Shown one piece after another: positions 16,286-25,553 of a stretch of 64,000 bases of DNA. The DNA is from an uncultured Oxalobacter sp. (GTDB lineage Bacteria; Pseudomonadota; Gammaproteobacteria; Burkholderiales; Burkholderiaceae_D), in the NCBI GenBank assembly GCA_934401755.1, contig CAKRSU010000002.1:39595-103594 (forward strand). The letters are read 5' to 3'. Position 1 is the stretch's first letter; each line of letters begins with the position of its first letter. The notes below the pieces were generated by a model that was given only the letters and a program-made list of their open reading frames with translations, was not told the DNA's origin and did not search any database. The position numbers and the translations under genes were made by a program.

Positions 16286-17899
16286 TTATTGTTTAATTTT
16301 CTTTGCTGGGGTTAAAACCGTTGGCATTGCTTTAGGGAAGGTCGTTGGAAAATCGGTATTGTAATGTAATCCGCGACTTTCCTTTCTTGATAAAGCACTT
16401 TCAACAATTAACGAAGCAACATCAACGAGATTACGCAATTCCAGTAAATTTTGGCTAATGATGAAATTCGCATAATATTCATCAATTTCTTCTCGTAATA
16501 AATGGATACGATGTTGGGCACGTTCAAGACGTTTTGTGGTTCGAACGATACCGACGTAGTTCCACATAAAACGGCGCAATTCATCCCAGTTATGAGAAAT
16601 GACCACATCTTCATTGGCATTTGATACTTGGCTTTCATCCCATGCGGGTAAATCATGTATTGTATTTCCTGTTTCAGATAGGATATTTTCTGCGGCCGCC
16701 TTACCAATGACAAGGCATTCCAACAGCGAATTACTTGCTAAGCGATTTGCACCATGTAGTCCTGTACAGGCTGTTTCACCTACAGCATAAAGATTTTTAA
16801 TATCTGTACGACCTTTTGTATCCGTTACAATGCCTCCGCAAGAAAAATGTGTTGCTGGAACGACAGGAATAGGTTCTTTGGTAATATCAATGCCTAATTC
16901 TAAACAACGGGCATAAATTGTTGGAAAGTGTTCTTTCAAAAAGTCAGGATCTTGGTGACTAATATCTAAATGCACATAGTCCAAACCTCGCTTTTTCATT
17001 TCGAAGTCAATAGATCTGGCAACAATATCTCGTGGCGCTAATTCTGCACGTTCATCATGTTCCAACATAAAGCGTTTGCCTGCGTCAGCACCTGCGTCAG
17101 GTGGCAGCTTTAATAATCCCCCTTCACCGCGTACTGATTCTGAAATTAAGAAAGATTTGGCATAAGGATGATACAAACAGGTAGGATGGAATTGAACAAA
17201 TTCCATATTTGCAACGCGACAACCTGCTCGCCAAGCCATTGCAACACCATCTCCTGTTGAGGTATCTGGATTTGTTGTATAGAGGTAAACCTTGCCAGTT
17301 CCTCCTGTTGCTAACACGGTATGCCGTGCAGAAAATGTACGGACTCTATTTTTTTCAACATCTAAAACATATAAGCCATAACAACTATTAGGTTGTTCAT
17401 GATTGCCTAATTTTTCTGATGTAATGAGATCAACAGCACAATGATTTTCAAATAACTGAATATTAGGATGGCTATGAATGACTTTTTCAAGCGTTTCTTG
17501 AACAACATGTCCCGTTGCATCTGCAGCATGGAAAATACGTCTTTGGCTATGTCCTCCCTCACGAGTTAAATGATAGTCTTTAGTATCTGAAGAATCGCGT
17601 GAAAAAGGAACACCTTGGTCAATTAACCAATCAATTGCTTCGCCACCATGTTCAACAATGAAACGAGTTGCTACTTCATCACATAAACCAGCGCCTGCCG
17701 TTAATGTATCTTTAAAGTGTTTCTCTGTACTATCTAAAACCGGATTTAATACTGCAGCAATCCCACCTTGCGCAAGATTGCTGGAACTTTCCCAAAAAGA
17801 GCGTTTACAGATAATGGCAATTTTATATGTTTGGGGAAGACGAAGTGCAACGGATAAACCAGCTAATCCGCTGCCTACAATAACAACATCATAATTCAT
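16286..17899 (-). CDS. nadB: L-aspartate oxidase NadB
   Basis: NadB oxidises L-aspartate to iminoaspartate with FAD, the first step of de novo NAD synthesis. The FAD-binding motif VIVGSGLAGLSVAL is at residues 6-19, then SSNLAQGGIAA, the catalytic-region SESVRGEGG, and ETACTGLHGANRLASNSLLE. The 537-residue length and C-terminal helical domain (LRRFMWNYVGIVR) match NadB rather than fumarate reductase or SdhA. No nadA or nadC is in the window. It seems to be transcribed alone. Confidence 0.95.
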   Translation of the reverse strand: MNYDVVIVGSGLAGLSVALRLPQTYKIAIICKRSFWESSSNLAQGGIAAVLNPVLDSTEKHFKDTLTAGAGLCDEVATRFIVEHGGEAIDWLIDQGVPFSRDSSDTKDYHLTREGGHSQRRIFHAADATGHVVQETLEKVIHSHPNIQLFENHCAVDLITSEKLGNHEQPNSCYGLYVLDVEKNRVRTFSARHTVLATGGTGKVYLYTTNPDTSTGDGVAMAWRAGCRVANMEFVQFHPTCLYHPYAKSFLISESVRGEGGLLKLPPDAGADAGKRFMLEHDERAELAPRDIVARSIDFEMKKRGLDYVHLDISHQDPDFLKEHFPTIYARCLELGIDITKEPIPVVPATHFSCGGIVTDTKGRTDIKNLYAVGETACTGLHGANRLASNSLLECLVIGKAAAENILSETGNTIHDLPAWDESQVSNANEDVVISHNWDELRRFMWNYVGIVRTTKRLERAQHRIHLLREEIDEYYANFIISQNLLELRNLVDVASLIVESALSRKESRGLHYNTDFPTTFPKAMPTVLTPAKKIKQ

Positions 17900-18068
17900 T
17901 GCTGTTTCCTAAAAAAACTATCAAGGAGAAGATACCTTTTTTCCCTAAAAGAAACGGATCAAAAAAGAAAATCCCACATCAAAAATATGCAGGATTTCGA
18001 AGAAGGGGAATGGCAATTAACCAGCGAATATCATCAAATTTCATAGAGAGAATTCGCGGCATCATGAT

Positions 18069-18317
18069 TTAAAAAGGTTCTATCGTTGGTTCTAATGAAT
18101 TAGCATAAAAATCATCGAAATGGGTATGAAATCCATCACCAAATCTTGCAACATAATCTCGTCTAACACGAAAAACTTTTTTAATAAATTCTTGTTTAAA
18201 GACAATCCATCCTTTGGTTCGTTTAAGGATTGTTACTTTATTGGTATCTAAACAGCCGCAGCCACCAAAAACCAATTCTCCACTATATACTTTTTGTTCT
18301 TTGAAGCGATTTGCCAT
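18069..18317 (-). CDS. small hypothetical protein
   Basis: I do not recognise this 82-residue protein. It is basic in the middle (ILKRTKGW, KKVFRVRRDY), has a GGCGC cluster near residue 19, and ends acidic. No signal peptide or membrane segment. GGGA lies about eight bases upstream of the ATG, which supports translation. It stands between nadB and the HicB-like gene on the same strand. The composition suggests a small soluble, possibly nucleic-acid- or metal-binding protein, but there is no motif to prove it. Confidence 0.55.
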   Translation of the reverse strand: MANRFKEQKVYSGELVFGGCGCLDTNKVTILKRTKGWIVFKQEFIKKVFRVRRDYVARFGDGFHTHFDDFYANSLEPTIEPF

Positions 18318-18563
18318 TTCACATTTCCCAGAAAATCAATATAAAAATTAAAAAAATAGTATACCAGATTTTGAAAAACAAATAAGGTATCTTAATTAAG
18401 AAGGATTCGTATAAAAAAGAGAAAAAACAATGGATTAGATCTTTTGTTAGAGGAGCAACCATAAAAAACGGAAAAATATAGAACAACCATCAAAGCCCTG
18501 TTTCATCGCTTTGATAACTTTTCGATGATGACATGTACTCAAAATATCAAGCAATTCTTAATG

Positions 18564-18866
18564 TTATATATTTTGATTCATTGATGTCACAGATTTTTTA
18601 GCTTTACCAAGATACGGCATAATATCAATCAAACTGACATGAAAACCTTGATACTCAGGATTCTTTGCAATGATTTCAATTTGTGAAGGCATTGGAATCT
18701 CTTGACCAGCCCTTCGCTTATTTTCTAATTCAATTTCAGCAGCTTCGATTGCTACGTCATAGCAATCTTCGAAATCATCCGCAGCAGTATAGACATCAAG
18801 ATCTGGCACTCTCACATCGCACGCCGTTTTTTCATCGCCAATAGCGATTACAATGGGATATTTCAT
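18564..18866 (-). CDS. HicB-like antitoxin domain protein (orphan)
   Basis: The 100-residue protein has the HicB partial RNase H-like fold. It starts MKYPIVIAIGDE, then has VRVPDLDVYTAADDFEDCYDVA and AIEAAEIELENKR, and a proline-rich IPMPSQIEI segment. This pattern is typical of HicB antitoxins, which bind and inhibit the HicA mRNA interferase. No hicA lies upstream: only 60 bases separate it from mdaB. The 246 bases downstream hold no HicA-like frame either. I therefore call it an orphan. It lacks a visible C-terminal DNA-binding domain. Confidence 0.75.
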   Translation of the reverse strand: MKYPIVIAIGDEKTACDVRVPDLDVYTAADDFEDCYDVAIEAAEIELENKRRAGQEIPMPSQIEIIAKNPEYQGFHVSLIDIMPYLGKAKKSVTSMNQNI

Positions 18867-18926
18867 TTTCTTCTGTTCTTAAAAATAAAGTAATTATTTC
18901 CAATTAATTGCTTTTCTCTTTTTTAT

Positions 18927-19517
18927 CTATAGAAAAGCAGCGAATACTTTTTTAAGATGGGCCGTATAGCGTTCAACATCTTTTGAAATCTCAGGTGCTT
19001 TCATTACATCATTACATATAAATGAAGGCAAAGGAGACATTCCTATAAATTGGTTTGCTTTATGAAAAGGGAATAAAACGCTATCAATTCCTTTTCCTTC
19101 AAAAAATTGTTCTGGGTCCGTAAATGCTTGTAATGGGGCATTCCATGTCATGGAAAACATATATTTTTTCCCTTGACAGAGTCCTCCAGAACCATATTGT
19201 TTAGCTTGATCTGAACGCGTTCTTCCATCATTTTCAAACAGTTTGCCGTGTCCTGCAGTAAAGACATCGTCAACATATTTTTTCATAATCCAAGGGGCTT
19301 CCATCCACCATGCTGGCATTTGATAAATAATGGCATCAGTCCAAACTATCTTTTCAATTTCTTCTTCAACATGATAGCCGTCGTCAATTCGAGTTGTTTT
19401 AACGTTAAGCCCCATTGCCGATAATGTTTTTTGAGCAATATCAGAAAGATAATTATTAAGATTGCCTTTAGAACTTCCTAAAGCTTTTGATGCATTTAAT
19501 ATCAGTACGTTTCCCAT
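18927..19517 (-). CDS. mdaB: NAD(P)H quinone oxidoreductase MdaB
   Basis: MdaB is a flavodoxin-fold FAD enzyme that reduces quinones by two electrons and so limits redox cycling. The sequence has GNVLILNASK at the start, WWMEAPWIMKKYVDDVFTAG, DGRTRSDQAKQYGSGGL and LPFHKANQFIGM, which match MdaB over its whole length. The frame opens six codons further upstream, but the ATG at 19517 aligns best with the family. It is 60 bases upstream of the hicB-like gene on the same strand. Confidence 0.9.
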   Translation of the reverse strand: MGNVLILNASKALGSSKGNLNNYLSDIAQKTLSAMGLNVKTTRIDDGYHVEEEIEKIVWTDAIIYQMPAWWMEAPWIMKKYVDDVFTAGHGKLFENDGRTRSDQAKQYGSGGLCQGKKYMFSMTWNAPLQAFTDPEQFFEGKGIDSVLFPFHKANQFIGMSPLPSFICNDVMKAPEISKDVERYTAHLKKVFAAFL

Positions 19518-19908
19518 AATCAATTCCTTTTTCATTCGATGGATATGCGGTATTTAGGGATTTTTTCATTGCAATCCCGAATGAGATTTCAATTTTATCG
19601 AATCATTTGTTCACTTAGAAGAAAATAACATCTGATAGCGATCATTATATAAAAAAGATAGGCGCTTAATCAAACCATACAAATCGTAGTATTTACTTTA
19701 AAAAAGTCATTTAACTATTTATTAAATATTCATTTTTTAATAATTTAAAAAATCAATATAACTGAGCAATAATCGTCATCCTAAATATAGGAATATTCTA
19801 ATAAGAAATTCTTAAACAGATCAAAGGATCATTTAAAAAGTCTTCATAAGTCGTTTATATGTAATAGAATATGCTATAGAGGAACGATATCCATGACAGG
19901 AGGAAACG
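19518..19908. other. intergenic region between divergent mdaB and a small + strand gene
   Basis: AT-rich, no coding signal. It must contain the mdaB promoter (minus strand) and that of the 102-residue gene. A TATGCT element at about 19872 could be the -10 of the latter, without a clear -35. Confidence 0.35.
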
Positions 19909-20217
19909 ATGTCTGCAGTACAGAATTCAAACTTGGATAAATTACTCTGTGACTGGTTTATCCTATTTGCTCAGAAGTCGAAAGAAACCAGTAAAATGGC
20001 TGGACAAGCACGTTTTTATCCAATTATTCTTAATTATAAACATTCCTTAAAGAACGAATTTATTCGGGAAATGAGACCTGCTGATTCGCAGGTGCCTGAA
20101 AGTTATTTTCTTAAAATAGCCCAAAAAATCGTAGAGTCTGCCCAAACTCAATTCGGAGAAGATGAACCAACCATTGATCAGGTTGCTTCATTATCAGCGG
20201 TAGGAAATCACGCTTAA
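19909..20217 (+). CDS. small hypothetical protein
   Basis: This 102-residue protein begins MSAVQNSNLDKLLCDWF and is preceded by a strong AGGAGG site six bases upstream, one of the best in the window, so it is very probably translated. It is soluble and mostly helical, without recognisable motifs (KMAGQARFYPIILNYKH is its most distinctive segment). It is flanked by mdaB and the efflux operon and followed by a perfect terminator hairpin. I cannot assign a function. Confidence 0.65.
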   Translation: MSAVQNSNLDKLLCDWFILFAQKSKETSKMAGQARFYPIILNYKHSLKNEFIREMRPADSQVPESYFLKIAQKIVESAQTQFGEDEPTIDQVASLSAVGNHA

Positions 20218-20220
20218 AAC

Positions 20221-20252
20221 AATACCCATTAAATCATCATTTAATGGGTATT
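20221..20252. terminator. bidirectional terminator hairpin
   Basis: Perfect 14-bp stem (20221-20234 with 20239-20252) with a four-base loop between the convergent 102-residue gene and the efflux operon. GTATCTATCT follows on the + strand, and GTTTTAAGC follows on the minus strand. Confidence 0.75.
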
Positions 20253-20298
20253 GTATCTATCTAAAATATCAACTGAATTTATTCGAATTTCGCTTTTG

Positions 20299-21792
20299 TT
20301 ATTTTTCAGTCGTATCGATGATGGCTTGATTCTTTTCTAAAATGGCTTGAGCTTGAGAATCATTTTGTTCCCATCCTCCCCCTAGTGCCAGAAAAATAGC
20401 AATTTGATCGTCAGCTAATGCGGCACTTGATGCTGCATAAGCTGCTTCTGCAGCGACATAAGTGCGCTCAGCATCGAGTTTAGATAAGAAATCAATTCGG
20501 CCATGCTTATAAAGACGACTCGTTTGAGCACTGGCTAATGCGCTTTGATCTCTTGCCGCCTTTAATGCTTCATTTCGTTCTAATTCACGAGAATAAGTGG
20601 TTAAGGCACTTTCTGTTTCTCTCAGTGCATTTAATACAATCCCATCAAAACGTGCATAAGCGGCTTGAGTTTCTGCTTGAGCTTCTTTAATACGACTTCT
20701 TGCGGTACTGGTATTAGGTAGTGTCCAAGTGATTAATGGTCCAAATCCCCACCGATAAGCGTTTGTTTCTCCATAGTCAGTCAATCGTCCTGTAATTCCT
20801 CCAGACAAACCAAGAGAAATACTCGGATAAAGATCTGCTGTTGCAATACCAATTTTTGCATTAGTTGCTGCTAAATTTCGTTCAGCTTGTCGGATATCAG
20901 GACGACGACGTATGAGAGATGCACCATCACCAATTGGAATAGGCTGTTTTAATTGAGGAATACGCTGACATTGTCCGACTTCTTGAATTAAAGCATTAGG
21001 AACGTTTCCTGTTAATACGGACAATCGATAAATTGCCATACGCTGTTGTGCTTTTAAAGGAGGAACCGTTGCAACGGTCGCATCGTATTGAGCGCCGATT
21101 CTAGAAACATCAATAATCGAAGTTCGTCCGGCTTGAGCTAATTGTTTTGTTGTACGTTGCAAATTGCCGAGTACACCAACAGACTGCTCGGCAACTTTAA
21201 TTTGATGTCCTGTTGCGCAGACATCAGCATAAGCTTTTGCCGTATCTGCTGCAATAGTAACTTGTGCCAAATCATAAGCAGCTTCATAAGCCTCTGCTGT
21301 TGCGGAGGCTGATTCAATACCTCGAGTAATCTTGCCAAATAAATCTAATTGATAAGAAATATTAATGCCACTATCTCCCGTCCATTTATCGGCATAACGA
21401 TGGGGAACGCCATTGGCTGCGGCAGAACTGCGACCAAATTTTGGATTGACTGAAAAATCCACTTGTGGAATTCTTCCCATTTCGACTTCTTCAACAACGG
21501 CACGAGCTCTTGCAAGATTAGCAGCAGCGACACGAAGATCCGTATTTTCAGATAAAGCCTTTTCAATTAAAGCATTTAATTGGGAATCATCATAAAGGCG
21601 CCACCAATGGTCCGGTAGAGGGGTTTGACTATATGCTTTATGATTTCCTGCCATAAATGGCGCAGAGGCTTCCGTTTTATTAACGACAGCTTCTTCGGGA
21701 ATCTTATAGTCAGGTCCAACTGTGACACATCCTGTGATTTGAAGCGTTCCTATAGCAGCAACAAGCAGAGAAATAAGTCGATTTTTTTGCAT
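20299..21792 (-). CDS. outer-membrane efflux lipoprotein (NodT/OprM family)
   Basis: TolC-like outer-membrane factor of 497 residues. A lipoprotein signal ends in the lipobox ITGC near residue 22, followed by VTVGPDYKIP, the usual start of NodT-family proteins. Two structural repeats are visible (ALSENTDLRVAAANLARARA and RNLAATNAKIGIATADLYPSI), and RRRPDIRQAE is strongly conserved in the family. It ends the operon that encodes the FUSC pump, DUF1656 protein and periplasmic adaptor, and probably forms the outer exit channel for exported aromatic acids or drugs. Confidence 0.92.
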   Translation of the reverse strand: MQKNRLISLLVAAIGTLQITGCVTVGPDYKIPEEAVVNKTEASAPFMAGNHKAYSQTPLPDHWWRLYDDSQLNALIEKALSENTDLRVAAANLARARAVVEEVEMGRIPQVDFSVNPKFGRSSAAANGVPHRYADKWTGDSGINISYQLDLFGKITRGIESASATAEAYEAAYDLAQVTIAADTAKAYADVCATGHQIKVAEQSVGVLGNLQRTTKQLAQAGRTSIIDVSRIGAQYDATVATVPPLKAQQRMAIYRLSVLTGNVPNALIQEVGQCQRIPQLKQPIPIGDGASLIRRRPDIRQAERNLAATNAKIGIATADLYPSISLGLSGGITGRLTDYGETNAYRWGFGPLITWTLPNTSTARSRIKEAQAETQAAYARFDGIVLNALRETESALTTYSRELERNEALKAARDQSALASAQTSRLYKHGRIDFLSKLDAERTYVAAEAAYAASSAALADDQIAIFLALGGGWEQNDSQAQAILEKNQAIIDTTEK

Positions 21793-21804
21793 GACAGAAT
21801 TCCT

Positions 21805-22734
21805 TTATTTTGTTGACTGATCAGAGGCATTTTTGGAATTGTCATCTGATGGAATAATTTCAACCGTAACGGTTTGTCCCGATACTAAATGAACATCTTC
21901 TGGGATATGATCAAAATCGACCCTAACCGGAATACGCTGGACTAAACGAACCCAGTTAAATGCGGGATTAACATTTTGCATTAAACGCTCGCCGGTTGTT
22001 CTCTCACGATCTTCAATACCACGAGAAATACTATTGACATGTCCCTCTAAAACACGGTCATCGCTCATTAGCTTAATTCTTGCTTTGCTGCCTTGTGTAA
22101 TATTCGGTAATTTTGTCTCTTCAAAATAACCTTCTACGTAATAAGAATTTAAATCAACTAAAGCCATAACTGCTTTACTTACCGAAACATAAGAGCCAAT
22201 TTTTAAGTCAAGATTTGTGACAACACCATCAACTGTTGCAACCACTTTCGAACGTTCTAAATCAAGTTTCGCTTTGTCACGTGCAACAATCGCTTGTTGC
22301 AAAGCGGCTCGCGCTTCGTCAACACGAGTACGACCTTGTTCAATCACTTCTGTTGCGACCAGATCAGAAAGTGCTGTATTACGATTGGATTCACGAATGG
22401 CTTGTTCTAGCCGCACTTTGGCCGAAGCTTCTGCTGCTTTAGCCTGACGCAAAGCCAATTCAAAACGGGCTGGATCAATTTCAAAAAGCACATCACCTGC
22501 ATGTACGATCTGATTATCTTTAACATTGATTTTCGAGACCAATCCAGAAACGTCAGGTGCAACCTGGACAACATCAGCCTTAATACGGCCATCACGAGTC
22601 CAGGGATCATCTTCATAATGGATCCAAAGCCGCCATCCAACAAAAATGGCGATAAGAACGATAGCTATTGTAATGAGATAGCGTCGGATACCCGCGAAAG
22701 AAAATTTGAAATTCATAATCAAATGGTCCTGCAA
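21805..22734 (-). CDS. periplasmic adaptor of an AaeA/EmrA-type efflux pump
   Basis: HlyD-family membrane fusion protein of 309 residues. One N-terminal membrane helix (about residues 15-35) is followed by VQVAPDVSGLVSKINVKDNQ, the biotinyl-lipoyl half, a helical hairpin, and DGVVTNLDLKIGSYVS, the second half. It ends 12 bases before the outer-membrane factor and overlaps the DUF1656 gene upstream. The closest functional model is AaeA, partner of the AaeB pump for p-hydroxybenzoic acid. Substrate inferred, not shown. Confidence 0.9.
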   Translation of the reverse strand: MQDHLIMNFKFSFAGIRRYLITIAIVLIAIFVGWRLWIHYEDDPWTRDGRIKADVVQVAPDVSGLVSKINVKDNQIVHAGDVLFEIDPARFELALRQAKAAEASAKVRLEQAIRESNRNTALSDLVATEVIEQGRTRVDEARAALQQAIVARDKAKLDLERSKVVATVDGVVTNLDLKIGSYVSVSKAVMALVDLNSYYVEGYFEETKLPNITQGSKARIKLMSDDRVLEGHVNSISRGIEDRERTTGERLMQNVNPAFNWVRLVQRIPVRVDFDHIPEDVHLVSGQTVTVEIIPSDDNSKNASDQSTK

Positions 22735-22931
22735 TAGTTAAATAAAAGGATGGATAGACCCAATACGACTAAAAACAATGCAATATCGAACAGTGGTGGA
22801 TGCCAAACATAGCGGTAAAATCCAATTCTTGCTAAAAGTTTTGTCAATAGCCTAGTCACCCCAATTGAAACTAGTGATGTCACCACTAGCCAAGGAAAAT
22901 ACATTCCAAAAAAACTAAATTCACCGATCAT
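22719..22931 (-). CDS. DUF1656 small membrane protein (AaeX-like)
   Basis: A 70-residue protein with two hydrophobic helices (about residues 8-28 and 47-65) and the family's HPPLFDIALFL segment. AaeX/DUF1656 proteins are small inner-membrane partners encoded with AaeA and AaeB. Its ends overlap both neighbours (4 bases with the pump gene, 16 with the adaptor gene), showing tight translational coupling. Role in the pump is not known. Confidence 0.88.
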   Translation of the reverse strand: MIGEFSFFGMYFPWLVVTSLVSIGVTRLLTKLLARIGFYRYVWHPPLFDIALFLVVLGLSILLFNYCRTI

Positions 22932-24994
22932 AAACTCTCCTGTGAAAGTAGGGTATGTGGGTAATAGGGAAGGGCATCAGGAAATAAATCTTGACGAATG
23001 CCAGAAAGAGCCGCTACTGCAGCGTTTTTTCTGACGGTTGATGTCATTTTGCATACCTGAGCAATTAAATCATCCAATACCAAAAGCAATGTTTTCGCAT
23101 TACGATCTGTATTGGAACGATGTTCAAAATAATAGGAAATCTGTGTTAAAAATGGCGTAATATCAATACCATTGCGCCTTAGACGGGATGCCATGCTTCT
23201 TAAGCGCACCATACTGACGCCAATACGCATATATCGCATGAGTGAAAATAAAACATCACCATTTTGGTCATTTTTTTCAGAAATACGAGGTGCAATCAAA
23301 TTGACCCGATCAACCATTCTAACGATAGATTGTAAAAGGGCAGGCGGGCGATTTTTACGCGCAAATTCTGAAATATCCGTTTTGATATAACGCATTAAAC
23401 GAGACGTAGTCCAGGCATAATCCAATGATCTAAAAATCATGGCGGCTAAAAGACACAATGTAATACCTCCACATTGAGCGAAGCCTTGCCCATTAATAAA
23501 TGACGTCATATTGGCCATATCTAGATCATACATCGTTGTTGTTGACCAAATGCCCATCATAAAAATAGTAGAACCTAACCGTATAGGAGGACGAGCAATA
23601 AAAATAGCAAGAATAAAAATACAAGGCGCAAAAGCCATCATAAGCATTTCATAGGAGTGCGTGCTATAAAGCACAATTAATGCATAAAAATAGGCGGCAG
23701 GTAATCCAATAATCGTAAAATGAAGAATTGTCTTTAGCGCATTAACGGAGTTATCGTTAATCACAAATGACATAAAGAAAATACTAGCCATCGTCGGTGC
23801 ACAAAATCCAGCATTCCAACCAGATGCAACCCACAGCAACATAATAACGGCAATTGATGTGCCTCCGGCCGCAGAAACAAAAAGTGCCAATGTCCGATCT
23901 TTATGGAGCGACGAAAGAGGAATCGGCATTTTTTTAGGCATTCGATCAAATCGTCCAGACAGTGCATCATCAATGGCAAGACGCCTTGTATAACATCCTT
24001 CACAAGTTGAAACTAATTTTTCCAAATCTAAAACTAAACGCACTAATAAGGTTTCATTCCAAGAAGATTCTGGTTTAATTTTCGGCAATAACGTTTTGAT
24101 TTTTAATCGTATTAGATCGGCTGATTTTGAAGAATAATCTTTTTTAAGAATCCATTTGGCAAGTTGATGAAGTAATTGATTCCATTCGTTGGTTATGATT
24201 TCTGATTTTCTAAGAGGACGCAAATTATCTTCAATAGCAGAAACCAAAGGAATTAAGACAGTTAGCCGATCTTGTAAAAGGCGGATTCCATTAAATGCCC
24301 AACGCTCGTTGGTAACATCAAAAGGTAAATTAGCGGTGAGAATACGCATATTGCCGAGAATTTTAACGGCCGTAATATTACGTTTCCAATCGGCAGCAGT
24401 ATTTCCTAAAAGAACATTAGCAATCCATTGTCTGATGTCATCCCATAGCTGATCCATTTGATGAACAACACTTGGGCCTATTTTTCTTGGAAAAACCAAA
24501 CTATGAACAAGAACAGCGGATATAAAACCAATTCCTGTTTCTTCTGCTCTAGCAATTGCAATATCCATCATATATTGGATATTAATAAATTTCATGTCGC
24601 TTAAAACACTTGTCATGATGACAGGAACGGTCCAGCCTGCTACCGTAAAAAAATAAGCGGCAGTTGTTCTTTTTAGCATTGAAAAATACAAGCAAATGCT
24701 GATCCATACTCCTGTTAAAAGACATAATAAAAAAGTGTAATTAACGAATGGAATTAAAATAAATGCCGAAACGACAACGCCAATACAAGTTCCTCCAAAA
24801 CGAGATAATGATCGAATTGAAATACTGCCTGCTGCCATCGGCAAAGATAAAATCGTTGTTGCCATTGGTGCCCAGAAAGGGCGTGCTTGTCCTGTTAGCA
24901 GAGCAATCCATAAGGCGAGCGCTGCCGCAAGAACGCTTCTTAAGGCAAAAAGCAACTCATCCGAATTAGGCCATTTTAAAAAATGTTTCAGCAT
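22928..24994 (-). CDS. FUSC-family aromatic acid exporter (AaeB-like), copy 1
   Basis: The 688-residue inner-membrane protein has the FUSC architecture: an N-terminal set of six or so membrane helices (starting LRSVLAAALALWIALL), a cytoplasmic region (about 170-360), and a second helix set starting ALFVSAAGGTSIAVIMLLWVASGWNAG. GQARPFWAPMATTI is the conserved first-loop motif. AaeB homologues export hydroxylated aromatic acids with AaeA. It lies directly downstream of a marR gene (5 bases) and upstream of DUF1656. It is paralogous to the gene at 25554-27635. Confidence 0.9.
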   Translation of the reverse strand: MLKHFLKWPNSDELLFALRSVLAAALALWIALLTGQARPFWAPMATTILSLPMAAGSISIRSLSRFGGTCIGVVVSAFILIPFVNYTFLLCLLTGVWISICLYFSMLKRTTAAYFFTVAGWTVPVIMTSVLSDMKFINIQYMMDIAIARAEETGIGFISAVLVHSLVFPRKIGPSVVHQMDQLWDDIRQWIANVLLGNTAADWKRNITAVKILGNMRILTANLPFDVTNERWAFNGIRLLQDRLTVLIPLVSAIEDNLRPLRKSEIITNEWNQLLHQLAKWILKKDYSSKSADLIRLKIKTLLPKIKPESSWNETLLVRLVLDLEKLVSTCEGCYTRRLAIDDALSGRFDRMPKKMPIPLSSLHKDRTLALFVSAAGGTSIAVIMLLWVASGWNAGFCAPTMASIFFMSFVINDNSVNALKTILHFTIIGLPAAYFYALIVLYSTHSYEMLMMAFAPCIFILAIFIARPPIRLGSTIFMMGIWSTTTMYDLDMANMTSFINGQGFAQCGGITLCLLAAMIFRSLDYAWTTSRLMRYIKTDISEFARKNRPPALLQSIVRMVDRVNLIAPRISEKNDQNGDVLFSLMRYMRIGVSMVRLRSMASRLRRNGIDITPFLTQISYYFEHRSNTDRNAKTLLLVLDDLIAQVCKMTSTVRKNAAVAALSGIRQDLFPDALPYYPHTLLSQESL

Positions 24995-24999
24995 CTTTT

Positions 25000-25455
25000 T
25001 CAGTCTTTTTTAATGGCCTCACTCAGTTCCGCTAAAACTTTGAGGCAAATTTTTAACTCATCCGGATCAATTCGATTGAATAATTTTCGCCGGAAAGGAA
25101 AAAGAGCTTCTTGAGTGACCTCAACTCGGCGTTTTCCATTTTCTGTCATTGATAGTAATCTGACTCGCCGATCATTGGGATCTTCTTTACGAGTCATCAA
25201 GTCTGCATCAATAAGTTGGTCAATAATGCGCACAACAGAACTTGGATCAATTCCTAAAGCATTTGCAATTTCTCCTGGGCGAACATCATCGCCCATTCGA
25301 CTAATTAAAACAGCAGGCCAAGCTGTTGCTCTTGAAAGACCATATTGACTTGATAAACGATCCGCTGATGTTTTATAGGCTCGTGCAACTCGGGTTAAGG
25401 TGTGGCAGAACTCCATTAAGAAAATATCCTGTTCCTGTTGCTTCTTTTTTTCCAT
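25000..25455 (-). CDS. MarR-family transcriptional regulator, copy 1
   Basis: A 151-residue winged-helix repressor. RPGEIANALGIDPSSVVRIIDQLIDADLMTRKEDPNDRRVRLL contains the recognition helix and wing, given here only by its ends: RPGEIANALG and DPNDRRVRLL. MarR proteins release DNA on binding phenolic ligands, which suits control of an aromatic-acid pump. It is the first gene of the efflux operon and probably autoregulated. Upstream, two TTGCAA elements (within 25480-25515) could be its operator. It is a paralogue of the regulator at 27622-28083. Confidence 0.9.
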   Translation of the reverse strand: MEKKKQQEQDIFLMEFCHTLTRVARAYKTSADRLSSQYGLSRATAWPAVLISRMGDDVRPGEIANALGIDPSSVVRIIDQLIDADLMTRKEDPNDRRVRLLSMTENGKRRVEVTQEALFPFRRKLFNRIDPDELKICLKVLAELSEAIKKD

Positions 25456-25553
25456 AACCTTATAAATACTTTAAATGTAAATTATTGCAAACGAAATTAT
25501 TCCTATTGCAACTATTCCTGTCAATAAATTCTGCGTTCCCATTCATGATTTTT

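Noticed and set aside
18318-18563. A HicA toxin gene next to the HicB-like gene
   Set aside because: Neither the downstream nor the upstream gap has a frame with HicA motifs; the best minus-strand frame lacks the glycine-serine-histidine element.
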